From NCBI GenBank assembly GCA_001599295.1, contig BCGN01000012.1, positions 186,001-250,000 of the forward strand: a DNA stretch of 64,000 bases. Direction: 5' to 3'. Below, in pieces: positions 1 through 11,300 of the stretch. This DNA comes from Sporopachydermia quercuum (Eukaryota; Ascomycota; Sporopachydermiomycetes; Sporopachydermiales; Sporopachydermiaceae). Each line of letters opens with the position of its first letter. The stretch's first letter is position 1. The translations under genes and the position numbers were made by a program. The notes under the pieces were generated by a model. It saw nothing but the letters and a program-made list of their open reading frames with translations. It had not been told where the DNA came from and did not search any database.

Positions 1-316
1 CGGATATTGAGGAATCATAGAAACTGAGAGTAGAAGTGGAGAAATAGTTACTCACATTCTAGTGATTCTTGTTGAGCTGCTCATTATTAATAGAGTGAAT
101 TCGAACCATCCTTTGAATTAGTGCTGGTTTGGAAGGGAATAGCGAGAGTGGGTGACTATAACGGAGCAAGTTGCACAGTTGTTTAGCGAAGTTACTTTAA
201 GATTGTGGGTGTTTCAACCAACAGCGGTCATCAAAGAGTTATAACTTTCCAATATCCTTCCATTGAACACTTTACAGTATCAGTCCTTTAATCCTACTAT
301 TCGAATAGTTTCAAAG
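1..316. other. 5' flank of TYR1, no gene seen
   Basis: No open frame of note reaches the left edge. The stretch presumably holds the promoter and 5' leader of the prephenate dehydrogenase gene. No consensus Gcn4 site was seen. A TTG-initiated in-frame extension back to position 263 exists, but it is probably not used because an ATG at 317 gives the usual protein length. Confidence 0.5.
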
Positions 317-1639
317 ATGCCTACTGAGTCCGAAATAGATGAGTGGAAGCGAACGAAAATCATAGGCATCATAGGCTTAGGTGATATGGGTCTATTGTAC
401 GCCAAAAGGTTTAGTGAAGCAGGTTGGAAAGTAGTGGGATGCGATAGAGAAGATCTAATTGAGACTACAAAAAGAAGATGCAGCGGAATTGATATTGAAA
501 TACTGAAAAATGGTCATTTTGTTTCCCGATGTTCAGATTATATTATATACAGTGTTGAAGCAGAGAATATTAAGAAGATCGTTAGTTTATATGGACCATC
601 TACAAAGATGGGATCAATTGTGGGGGGTCAAACTTCATGCAAGGCTCCAGAGATTGAAGCGTTTGACGACTATTTGCCTCAAGATGTAGAAATTATTTCC
701 TGCCACTCAATGCATGGACCTCATGTGAACCCAAGGGGTCAACCACTTATTCTCATCAACCATCGGGCATCAGCTTCTAGTTTTGAATTTATCAAATCTC
801 TATTTTCCTGCTTAGAATCAAAAGTCGAATATTTAACAGCCCAAGAGCATGATAGAATTACAGCAGATACACAGGCTGTTACTCATGCAGCTTTCCTGAG
901 CATGGGTGTAGCTTGGAGAGCGAATAATCAATATCCGTGGAAAGTGGCTAGATGGACAGGTGGCTTGGAGAATGCTAAAATTAACATCTCGCTAAGAATT
1001 TTCTCTAATAAATGGCACGTTTATGCTGGTCTGGCCATCACTAATCCATCTGCTCATGAACAAGTGCTCCAGTATGCTGCTTCAGTCACTGGTCTATTCA
1101 AGTTAATGATCGAAGGGAAAAAGGAAGAGCTAAGAACTAGGCTACACAATGCAAAGAAGTTTGTTTTTGAAAACGAAGAACTCAATAAGAATCACAACTT
1201 GTTGTTATCTGATGATCTACTTGCTCAATATTCTTTGGGTAGTGTTCCTCCAGATAGGAGAACACCTAATTCACATTTGAGTCTGCTTGGTATTGTCGAT
1301 AGTTGGTATCAGCTGGAAATTGTTCCTTATGATCACATGATTTGTTCCACACCTTTGTTTAGAATTCTTCTTGGTGTAGTAGAGTACTTATTCTGTACAC
1401 CTGGTTTATTAGATGAATGTATTGAGTATTCTTTATCTGATCAAGTATTCAGGGCTGACGATTTGGAGTTTACTATTGCAGCAAGGCAATGGAGTAAGAT
1501 AATAGCAAATGGTGATTTCAAACATTATAGGGAACTATTTGAAGAGACACAACGGTATTTTGATCATATGTTCCCTGAAGCTACTAGAATCGGTAATGAG
1601 ATGATAGGGAATATTTTGTCTAACACCCATAATTCATAG
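317..1639 (+). CDS. TYR1: Prephenate dehydrogenase (Tyr1)
   Basis: NADP-dependent prephenate dehydrogenase converts prephenate to 4-hydroxyphenylpyruvate in tyrosine synthesis, in the cytosol. The 440-residue protein (S. cerevisiae Tyr1 is about 452) opens with a Rossmann nucleotide-binding motif, GLGDMG, near residues 19-25. This is followed by the dehydrogenase body with the CHSMHGP segment typical of fungal Tyr1, and a long helical C-terminal region. The ATG at 317 is preferred over an upstream TTG frame. No intron is needed. Chorismate mutase, which makes the prephenate, is also in this window (ARO7, near 45.9 kb), but too far away to be a functional unit. Confidence 0.93.
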   Translation: MPTESEIDEWKRTKIIGIIGLGDMGLLYAKRFSEAGWKVVGCDREDLIETTKRRCSGIDIEILKNGHFVSRCSDYIIYSVEAENIKKIVSLYGPSTKMGSIVGGQTSCKAPEIEAFDDYLPQDVEIISCHSMHGPHVNPRGQPLILINHRASASSFEFIKSLFSCLESKVEYLTAQEHDRITADTQAVTHAAFLSMGVAWRANNQYPWKVARWTGGLENAKINISLRIFSNKWHVYAGLAITNPSAHEQVLQYAASVTGLFKLMIEGKKEELRTRLHNAKKFVFENEELNKNHNLLLSDDLLAQYSLGSVPPDRRTPNSHLSLLGIVDSWYQLEIVPYDHMICSTPLFRILLGVVEYLFCTPGLLDECIEYSLSDQVFRADDLEFTIAARQWSKIIANGDFKHYRELFEETQRYFDHMFPEATRIGNEMIGNILSNTHNS

Positions 1640-2516
1640 AATCAAACTCTCAAAGTCAAGCTTTTATTAAAAATTTTGCAAAATAAATTTGGCTTCCTGT
1701 ATATAATAACATATACTTCATGTCTGCTAGCTTTCTTCATTTCTATACTAGAGAGTGAGAAACCGGCTAGAAAGCTATTAATAAAACAAAATGGATACAT
1801 TTGACATCGTTACAATCCAAACCCACTAAGCAGTTTGAAAATTACTTGAAGATGATATTTTCTTGACGTTGAAGATATCTAGCATTCACTTGTTCTATTC
1901 TTTTACCCTTTCTTCTCTCTTGTCTTTTTCTCCTCTCAGATACCTCCATCACGTGGCTATCATTTTATGCCATGGTCCTATAATTTAATGATTACGTAAG
2001 CATAAAATTATTTTTACCTACACATCTCTTTTCAGAAGCACGGTTTACAGTGAGATACGATGTTCAAAAAGTTTTGGTTACACAGTTGTTCCTACCCACT
2101 ATTTGTGGTCACCAGCAGAAAAAGAAAAACTGTAGATCTGTAAGATACTGAAATGTAAGAAATAATCACTTGATGAACATTGAACTACTGTTTATACCTC
2201 TAGATAGAACCAGTACTTTTTGTAATTTGTAATTTGTAATATATTTCTGAAAGAAAAAATTAGCAGCTGTTGCTTATTTTAATTGAATGATTGTTGAGTT
2301 TGCTTGATTCAATTCAACTAACGTCTAGAACCAACAAACAAACTTGCATTGAAATCACACAGCCGTCAAATCATTTTTTATCAAGCAGCATATACCTAAT
2401 CAACATATACAGGAAACATCAATAAAATAATCAAAAGACCCGGCTCGAAGTAAAATATCTACAAACAAAATTGCATTTATCAAATCTTATATTTCCAAAT
2501 AGAATTGATATTCATC
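1640..2516. other. Intergenic, TYR1 terminator and ARL1 promoter
   Basis: AT-rich spacer between two plus-strand genes with no convincing gene. It contains one CACGTG E-box (1950-1955) and a short tandem repeat of TGTAATT (three copies near 2219-2240). Otherwise nothing is recognised. Confidence 0.5.
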
Positions 2517-3388
<872 letters not shown>

Positions 3389-4019
3389 TTTTGTCTTATT
3401 ATATTCAAATTCTTAATTTTGTATCATTTTTGTTTTGTCATTTTTCTACATCTATAGGCTTTATTTCTTTCATCATAACCGTTGTTGACTGTTTCTCTTC
3501 CCTTAATTCTTACCGTTGTTTAATCGCATTGTTATGCCAAAAGACAGATCGTCCCATAAGAGGGTTACGTAGCTGTTTTCAAGTTACGATACCTTACATC
3601 ATTTTAGATGATGTCATCAGGCATTCCAGGTGTAGTTTTCTCCCTGTCATGTCAGTAAGCAATGTGTTCACTATTCTATAGTGAATTATTAATTATTGGC
3701 TACTGATGGCGGTCGACAAAATAGATAAGTAGTTATTTGACGCTAAATGGACTTGACATTATAGGTTTTGGATAGAATTTGTTTCTTCTGAGGACATTTT
3801 GGCCGTTTAGATTGATGTAGCGGGAAGACCCTTGAATCTAATGGTAGAAGTATCACCATACATATTGATACTCAATTGATAGTACTTAAAAGTAGTACAT
3901 GCCATTCGTAGTATCGACAGATATAAGAAGCATCAAATCTTCGATCCGCTTCAAACAAAAAGTATTAGCAGTGTAAGGAGGCTCATTGCTATATCTTGCT
4001 TTCATATCTGTTATGAAAT
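3389..4019. other. Intergenic ARL1 to UbiB-like gene
   Basis: A 96-codon open frame (3391-3681) follows the ARL1 stop at once, but it has a TTG start and no recognisable family, so I treat it as chance. The remainder presumably contains the ARL1 3' end and the promoter of the next plus-strand gene. Nothing else is recognised. Confidence 0.45.
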
Positions 4020-6302
4020 ATGATTCGTTCTGTACTATCAAGACTGTACATTTTACCGTGTCAGACTATCAACCTAAGTCTCAGAAGGCCGATCAATCAA
4101 TGTATAAAAAAACAGAACAGGTTCTATGGTATAAATGAATTTCCACTGCTGAACTCAGACGCCAATGTGTGGAGAAGTAACCTTATTTTCATGAGAAAAT
4201 ATTCACAGAGCTACCAATCCCATAGAGCTCATCGAAAGACATATTATTCCAGGATATCATCCATCATAATAGTGTCATCACTAACATTATATCTCACACA
4301 TTCGACTATCAATAATGACGATCAACCTCCAAATCTCACATTTGAGAAGCAACTATGGCTGCAATCAAGAAAGGACAAAGTAGAGAAAGAATTAGCAAAA
4401 GAATCAGACTATGGAACTATACGTTACTTTTATCATGAAATTATAATCAAGTATATCATTGATCCAGTCAAGACAATAGCAAGATTCCTGGAGCTTACTG
4501 CAATTTTTGTTCCTGTTATTCTATTATTCCCAATATCGTTATTTGGATTTTACGATAAGAAATATGAAGAAAGATCTGGTGCTCTTCTGTGGTACAGACT
4601 AATAAGACGAGCAATGGAACTGGGCTCAGCAAGTTTTATCAAACTTGGACAATGGGCTGGTTCACGTACAGACATCTTCCCTAGAGCCTTATGTGATGAG
4701 TTATCCGAATTGCATTCCAATGCCAAAATGCATAGTATGCGTGATACTAAGCATATTATCAGTGAAGCATTTAATATGGACTTTGATGAAATATTCGATG
4801 AGTTTATCGAAAAGCCAATGGGAGTTGGTGCAATTGCTCAAGTCTACGTAGCTAAACTAAGTGATAAGATTATGACTAATGTTAGAGAAGAAAGAGCGAA
4901 TAGTACTGGAGGCTCCAGCAATAATGAACTCTCGAAGGGTAATCTTGAGAAAGACAAGCTATCTGCTTTATCAATATTTGATTCTCGCAGAGGGAATAGT
5001 AATGAAATTCCAGACTCTTGGGTAGCAGTTAAAGTTTTACATCCGAACGTCGAGAAGATTATTGATAGAGATTTAAAGATCATGATGTTTTTTGCCAGAA
5101 CTATTGATTGGATCCCCAGTATGGAATGGCTGTCATTACCTGATGAAGTTGAACAGTTTGGATATATGATGAAATCTCAGCTTGATTTACGTATCGAAGG
5201 CCAAAATCTACAAAGATTCAGAGAGAATTTCAAAGATAGAGTTGATGTCAAATTTCCTTATCCTTATTTGGATTATACATCTAGAAAAGTATTAGTGGAA
5301 GAGTATATATCAGGTATACCTATTAGTAGGCTGTTAGATATGTGCCACGATACTAATAGCCGTACTAAAGGAAATCCTGCTCAAACTGAGCCTCATAGGA
5401 TGGCGGTAGAGGTTGCTGATAAAGGGTTGAATGTTTTCTTGCAAATGCTTATTTTGGATAATTTCATCCATGGTGATCTACACCCGGGAAACATTCTTGT
5501 TAGGTTTTATAAAAACGAGCAGGATGCTTTGCTAAACAAATTGAACTCGCCAACTCTTCCAATGCTAAAATCTGAAAAAGACTCTGCCGCAGCTATTGAT
5601 AGTGTCCGGGCTGCAAGCACCAAAGATGAAATTGGTAATACTGACTCAGACTCATATAAAGTGTTAGCTGAATTGCAAAACTTAGGAAATGATTACGAAG
5701 CATGGAATGACAAGTTAGATTATTTATATCAAAACGGATATCATGCACAGTTATGTTTCCTTGATGTTGGGCTAGTCACTGAGCTAAATGACAAGGATCG
5801 AGTGAACTTTATAGATTTGTTCCGATCGTTGGCTATGTTTGATGGATATAAAGCTGGTGAACTGATGATTGAAAGATCCAGGACGCCAGAAACAGCAATA
5901 AACAAGGAGATATTTGCACTGAAAGTTGAGAGACTGGTTAAAGATTTGAGAAATGATACATTTGCATTAGGTAATGTAAGCATTGGACATTTACTAGATC
6001 AAATGCTTAGTATGGTAAGGAAACATCATGTTAGAATGGAAGGAGATTTTGTTACAGTAGTGGTAGCAATTTTACTACTTGAAGGAATTGGAAGAAGATT
6101 AGATCCTCAGTTAGACTTATTTGCCAGTGCACTACCTATTCTCAGACAATTAGGATTACAGGATGGCAAATACATACTGAACAATGATAATCTGTCCTTA
6201 TTGAAGGTTTGGGTTGCATTGGAAGTCAGAAGATTTATTCATGCTTCAGTACAAGACATTCATAATCTGGTTAAATATGATAAATTAAGTCCTAATTATT
6301 AG
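4020..6302 (+). CDS. Mitochondrial ABC1/UbiB-family atypical kinase-like protein (Cqd1/ADCK2-like)
   Basis: A 760-residue member of the ABC1/ADCK/UbiB family, which acts in coenzyme Q biology and inner-membrane lipid homeostasis. The N terminus is basic with hydrophobic segments near residues 82-97 and 159-178, fitting a mitochondrial membrane protein. Family hallmarks are KLGQ (about residue 206), the Ala/Gly-rich loop VGAIAQVY (about 270), AVKVLHP with the ATP-binding Lys (about 337), HGDLHPGN (about 484), and DVG in place of DFG (about 581). Serine/asparagine-rich insertions of roughly 50 and 80 residues sit before the Lys motif and between HGD and DVG. The KLGQW form and length favour the Cqd1 (YPL109C)/ADCK2 branch over Coq8 or Mcp2. 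The branch assignment is an inference. Confidence 0.85.
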   Translation: MIRSVLSRLYILPCQTINLSLRRPINQCIKKQNRFYGINEFPLLNSDANVWRSNLIFMRKYSQSYQSHRAHRKTYYSRISSIIIVSSLTLYLTHSTINNDDQPPNLTFEKQLWLQSRKDKVEKELAKESDYGTIRYFYHEIIIKYIIDPVKTIARFLELTAIFVPVILLFPISLFGFYDKKYEERSGALLWYRLIRRAMELGSASFIKLGQWAGSRTDIFPRALCDELSELHSNAKMHSMRDTKHIISEAFNMDFDEIFDEFIEKPMGVGAIAQVYVAKLSDKIMTNVREERANSTGGSSNNELSKGNLEKDKLSALSIFDSRRGNSNEIPDSWVAVKVLHPNVEKIIDRDLKIMMFFARTIDWIPSMEWLSLPDEVEQFGYMMKSQLDLRIEGQNLQRFRENFKDRVDVKFPYPYLDYTSRKVLVEEYISGIPISRLLDMCHDTNSRTKGNPAQTEPHRMAVEVADKGLNVFLQMLILDNFIHGDLHPGNILVRFYKNEQDALLNKLNSPTLPMLKSEKDSAAAIDSVRAASTKDEIGNTDSDSYKVLAELQNLGNDYEAWNDKLDYLYQNGYHAQLCFLDVGLVTELNDKDRVNFIDLFRSLAMFDGYKAGELMIERSRTPETAINKEIFALKVERLVKDLRNDTFALGNVSIGHLLDQMLSMVRKHHVRMEGDFVTVVVAILLLEGIGRRLDPQLDLFASALPILRQLGLQDGKYILNNDNLSLLKVWVALEVRRFIHASVQDIHNLVKYDKLSPNY

Positions 6303-8371
6303 ATGGTTAAATACTACTTGAATGTGAATATGAATTAAATGATTTTGACTGGGCATGAGAGATCATCTCTTCGTGGATCCGAGTAAGAGTGTGCTACCGA
6401 TGTTTAAAGGCAATTCAGGTGAGAAATGAATATTCCTTTATCGTGTAGAATGAGCGTGATTAATTGATTATGATTAAATAGACTTAAGACATGGTTTTTC
6501 AATTCTGTAGATAAGAATCTATTCAATCCTGGTGAGGGATTCAGGCACAGGGAGAAAATAGCGGTAAGATTACGTGAACATTTATGTGTTGGTTATACGT
6601 GGGTCTTTCTTTCAACGAATGAACCCTCTGATAATGTCAACTGTCTATTGCTGTTTCTTCTTTCATTTCAGCTATATTTTGCTAATATTTCTTAGATTTG
6701 GTAAGTAAACGCTGAAAATTCCGCTCTACGTTCAATCATTCGTACTGTCTGTTCAATAAGGAGCGTGGTCTTGATCAAAGTCATCTTTTGGTTGGTATTT
6801 GTCTTTCGGTTGATTTTATTGGGCATTGGTAAGAATTCAAGACCCACTATAATTCCGATTAAAATCCATTAATGTTATATTTATTTGTTCGTAGAACTAT
6901 TAACATATTCATCTTGTCAATTGTTCAGGTAAACTTGTTAGGTGATACAGAAATAACTTACTTGAAAGAGAAACTCAACGGTTTCCTTATTAGGTATTTT
7001 TTCCTTATCGTATGCTGTGAGATTTTTCAGACGAAAGGGCAGAAATATTGATCGAAGTTACTGCAAGATTCGAATAAAGATTCAGAACAGTCCATTTAGT
7101 AGAGCAATGGTTTGTAAAATCTGAGCAAGAGGTTTGTTTATATCGTAATCGATATAATAATTAAGCAGGGTATAAACCATTTATGCAACCGATGTTTTCA
7201 TTCTTATGAGCAGTGGGAGAAACTGTATTTATTAGTAATGAGGTGATACTTTTGCTCGAGAAGTTACCCTTTTTGCCAGAGAACCATTAAAAGATTCCCA
7301 ATAATTTAGCTAAAATGCCTCGTTCTATTTATTTATTGGCAGGAATTCAATTCCGGTAATTGATAGTTCTCAACTTGAATTAAACAGCGCTACATTCAGC
7401 CTTCTCATGCGTTGTAATGTGCATGTATGCGTAATAAGCAGAACACGTAAACATCCTTTTTCTGTCATATATCACCTAACCTAAACAGCCTGTGGAAATC
7501 GGCCTTCTCCGACTACATTTAGTCAATCTTTCATTTCGTAAATCACAGTAAGATTTACCCCTCATTTCACTTCAAAAATTCCTTTTGCCATCACTATTAA
7601 GCACTTTATTCATCGTCTTCTATTCGCCTTCGGCGTTTGGGTCACATGATACATAAATCTAAGACTTCCCAATGAAGTAATCTCTCCTCCTTATCATGCA
7701 CATGTTTCCCACGTGATTGTTATAGTGTCAGAGAAACTCATACAAATCCATCTTTCTTGATAACAATCGAGGAACAATCAATGACATATCAACACATAAT
7801 TCATAGGCTTAACCATCAAGATCCAGGAGGTTGTCGCCACTAGTATTGTATTAAGTTATTCCAGAATTGATTTGAGTATGGCCGTATTTCTATAAGCTTG
7901 TGCTAGCACTAGGACGATTGCCTGAAGTGAAAAGCAACCACCAGAACAGTTTCCTATTATACCTGCGAACTAGGAAAAAGGCTTTAATAAATAGTATTAG
8001 AGTCAGCCAAAGAAAAACGGGGGGAATTAATAGTACAAATATCTGTTTTGAACTTTCTTGAAGGAGAACTCAACATATTGCTGATTGAAAGAAGCGCGAT
8101 ATTTGCATTCTGTTCAATTGAGGCTTTAATTGGTAATCAATCTACTGACTGCCTTCCTAACCCAATTGCGCATTTGTCTCTTGAATACGAAGAATTTGCA
8201 GCAGACTCAACTGAATATCTTGTGATGCAAGATTTGAATCAGTTTGCAAGCTCCATTTACTTAAGACGAATTGTTTATCTGTCTTTGATCATATGAATAA
8301 CCTATTCAAACGCATTGATTCTCATTGAGCCTTACTCTCTTCGTACTAATTACTAAAATATTGACTGCAGT
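6303..8371. other. Long intergenic region before GDE1
   Basis: About 2 kb without a long open frame. Its left part (6.35-7.1 kb) holds the candidate spliced gene listed separately. The right part is presumably the GDE1 promoter. One CACGTG at 7710-7715, about 660 bp upstream of GDE1, could be a Pho4-type site, since GDE1 of S. cerevisiae belongs to the phosphate-responsive genes. ACTAAT...TACTAAA...CTGCAG just before the GDE1 ATG resembles a branch site plus acceptor, so a 5'UTR intron is possible. Confidence 0.4.
6355..6935 (+). CDS. Candidate small spliced gene, possible single-pass membrane protein (unresolved model)
   Basis: No family is recognised. Starting at ATG 6355, exons 6355-6418 and 6511-6563 join in phase across a GTGAGA...CTGTAG intron. 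A 5-nt microexon (6696-6700, before GTAAGT) would then join 6761-6828, which encodes a strongly hydrophobic run (VVLIKVIFWLVFVFRLILLG), and on to about 6935, giving roughly 75 residues. The alternative acceptor at 6671, with a better pyrimidine tract, ends the frame early at TAG 6693-6695. The ATG lies only 52 bp after the previous stop, which is tight for a separate promoter. The clustering of donors (6419, 6564, 6701, 6829) and acceptors is the main support. It could equally be a spliced non-coding RNA or a 3'UTR effect. Confidence 0.28.
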
Positions 8372-11300
8372 ATGAAGTTTGGTAAAGCATTATTAGCTCA
8401 TCAAATTCCGGAATGGAGCCATTCGTATATCAATTATAAAGATCTCAAACGCAAGATCAAGATAATTGCTAGACTACGTAACTCATATCAACTAAATGAT
8501 CAGACAGGAAGAGATTCGTTTTCTACCGACAAAACTTCTGGCAGTCAGTTGGATCTGACTACTAATGGTAACAATGGAAATGTGCCTGAAACACTAGAAA
8601 CGTCTTTATCAAGCTTTTTCTTTGCTTTAGAAAGAAACCTCGAGAAAGTTAACGAGTTCTACAATCTAAAACATGCTGAATATAGTAGAAGACTTCGGCA
8701 TCTTTCTTCAATTTTACACACTTCTTCAAAATCCGATCTTGACGCTGAAGAGCTTGACGAAATCATAGGTGTTTTGCTTGAACTGAGATCAAATTATCGC
8801 AATTTGAAATGGTTTGCAGAACTAAACAAACGCGGATTTGTTAAGATTCTAAAAAAGTGTGACAAGAAAACTGGAAGTAACATTCAAGGTCGCTATTTGG
8901 AATCACGGGTATTCACACTCCCATTTGCTTTTGGCTCAACATTAGAATCAGATTTAAATCAAATTAACAGTCTGCTAACTGAATTCACGCCGATGGATCC
9001 TGCTGATCCTCTGAGTGTTGATCAACCTAATGATAATGATAGGTCCTTCTATACTTCCGGCTCTGAACGAAACACCAGTGTTAGTTCTTTCGGTGGAACT
9101 TCCAGAGGTAGATTGTCATCAGTGTCAAGTGTTTCCAGAATGGACGAACTACGAGAATATGTCGCTGAAGATGATATTATGTCTTTAATGTCTGTTGTTA
9201 CTGCTGAAGGTGACTCAATAACTGCCAAAAGTTTACTATCATTGTTTGTCAAAGCTGCACTCAACAAATCTTACCAATGCATAGACTATTTATTGCCAAA
9301 ACTTGATTCTTTATTAGATCCCAATGAGATCAATTCGAGGAATTTCTTCCATCATTTTGTTATTGCTTTGGGAAAACAGCAGTCAAAGAATAGTAAAACT
9401 AATTCTGACGGTGTTACTGAGAATGGTTCTGTCAATGCTTCAATCAACTCATCATTTACTACCAATGGTAATACGAGTGAAACCCTATTGAATGGAGACA
9501 GAAAGACATATATTCAACCATCGGAGGCGCCAACTGTAATTAGACGATTGTATCGCCATTTTGGTAGTGATGGGATCAACTCGAATGATGAAATTGATGC
9601 TCTGAAACATATCCTGGAGGTATTACCACCTAAGTTGAGACCTTTCCTTATTACTGCTGATGAGTATAAAAGAACACCACTTCATTATTCTTCGCAATAT
9701 GGACTAAAAGCTGTAACTGAAGTTATACTCAAATTTATGAATGAATGGGATCTATACGATAGAACTGTCCCATTAGATGGTGTTACTTGGCATGACAGAG
9801 AGCATTTGACACCAATTCATTTGGCTGTTGTAGGAAAACATCCCAAGACTCTTGAAGTGTTAATGAAGTCAATGGGACCAATCTTTTCTTTAACTTGCAA
9901 TGAGCTTCTACTTCTAGCTGCTAGAATGAATTGTGAACCAATACTTGCTGTTCTACTGAAATATGGATTGAAAGTGAATTATCAGGACTCAGATACGGGC
10001 GAAACTGCTGTATATATTGCTGCTAAATACAATCTTGTTCCTATAGTGAAATACTTGATAACAGAAGCCAATGCTGATACTGAAATTGGTGAATTCACCT
10101 TTGGCTGGACTCCAATCTTCGTTGCTGCTGCTGAAGGGTATACCAAACTAGTAGTACTTCTTAAAGCTTTTGGTGTTGATTATAAGAAGTTTGATGATTC
10201 TGGGTGGACGCCGATGGAACATGCTGCTCTTAGAGGTCATATTGAAGAATCTGAGCTTCTAGCGTTTGATGTTATATCTTTGTTAGATGAAAAAGCTACT
10301 GTCAATGGAACCCTTGCTAGTAGTATAAGCTCTATCAATATAGACAGAATCAACTCATCAACAGACAATCTGCATTCTGATTTTGGAGATGTGAACTATA
10401 CTTTAATTAGGAAAAAGGTATCTCCTACTCCAAATAATACTGAATCAAGCTCAGAGTTAAGGTCAAATTCACCATCCCCACCGCCTTCTACATCATCAGC
10501 ATCACTGAGCCCTGAAACTGAACCTGAAGTACCTGGAATCAAGACGTTTGGTCATAGATATCTCAAAGACGAATCAATGATTTACATAATGCTTGGTTCT
10601 AATGACATGAGAATTAAAGCTCCACCTGTTGAATTAGAGAAAATTCCCTATACTAAAGCTCCTACTACTGACTTAGATACCGCCTTGTCATTAGTGGTGT
10701 CAGCTATTAATGGTAATGGCGAATCTATAATAATTGATCTACCAATTCATGATAATCGGTCTGTTGATCCCATAATGTTCAATTCGAAGAATCCTGATGA
10801 TGTGATTATCAAATTTGACATTGTGCCTACTTATGCTAGTAACCAGAAATCAGTCGGAAGGGCAGTTGCTATATTGAAAGATCTAAAAGTAAAAATGAGT
10901 AGCAGTCTGTCAATGTTGAAGCAAATGATTACAGTACCTATATTGAAAGCTGAGACTTTAGAAGTTATGGGGAAAATATCATTTGAATATCAAATTATAA
11001 CACCTTTTTACCATCCCAATATGGGCATTGAGAAGTCAACTACTTATTGGAAGTCACTCATATCTACAAGAGTTATTGGTCATAGAGGGTTAGGTAAAAA
11101 TAGTGTATCTAAGAAAAGTTTGCAACTAGGTGAAAACACCGTTGAGTCATTTATTGCTGCAGCAAGTTTAGGTGCTTCCTATGTCGAATTTGACGTTCAG
11201 CTAACTAAAGATATGGTACCAGTAATTTATCATGATTTCCTTGTTGCTGAAACTGGATTAGATGTTCCTATGCATAATTTGACAAGCGAACAGTTCTTAG

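Noticed and set aside
3391-3681. 96-codon open frame right after the ARL1 stop
   Set aside because: TTG start, no family, overlaps the expected 3' UTR; chance frame in AT-rich DNA.
8048-8296. 82-codon frame just upstream of GDE1
   Set aside because: TTG-started, no family, and located in the expected 5' leader; not supported as a gene or as a functional uORF.
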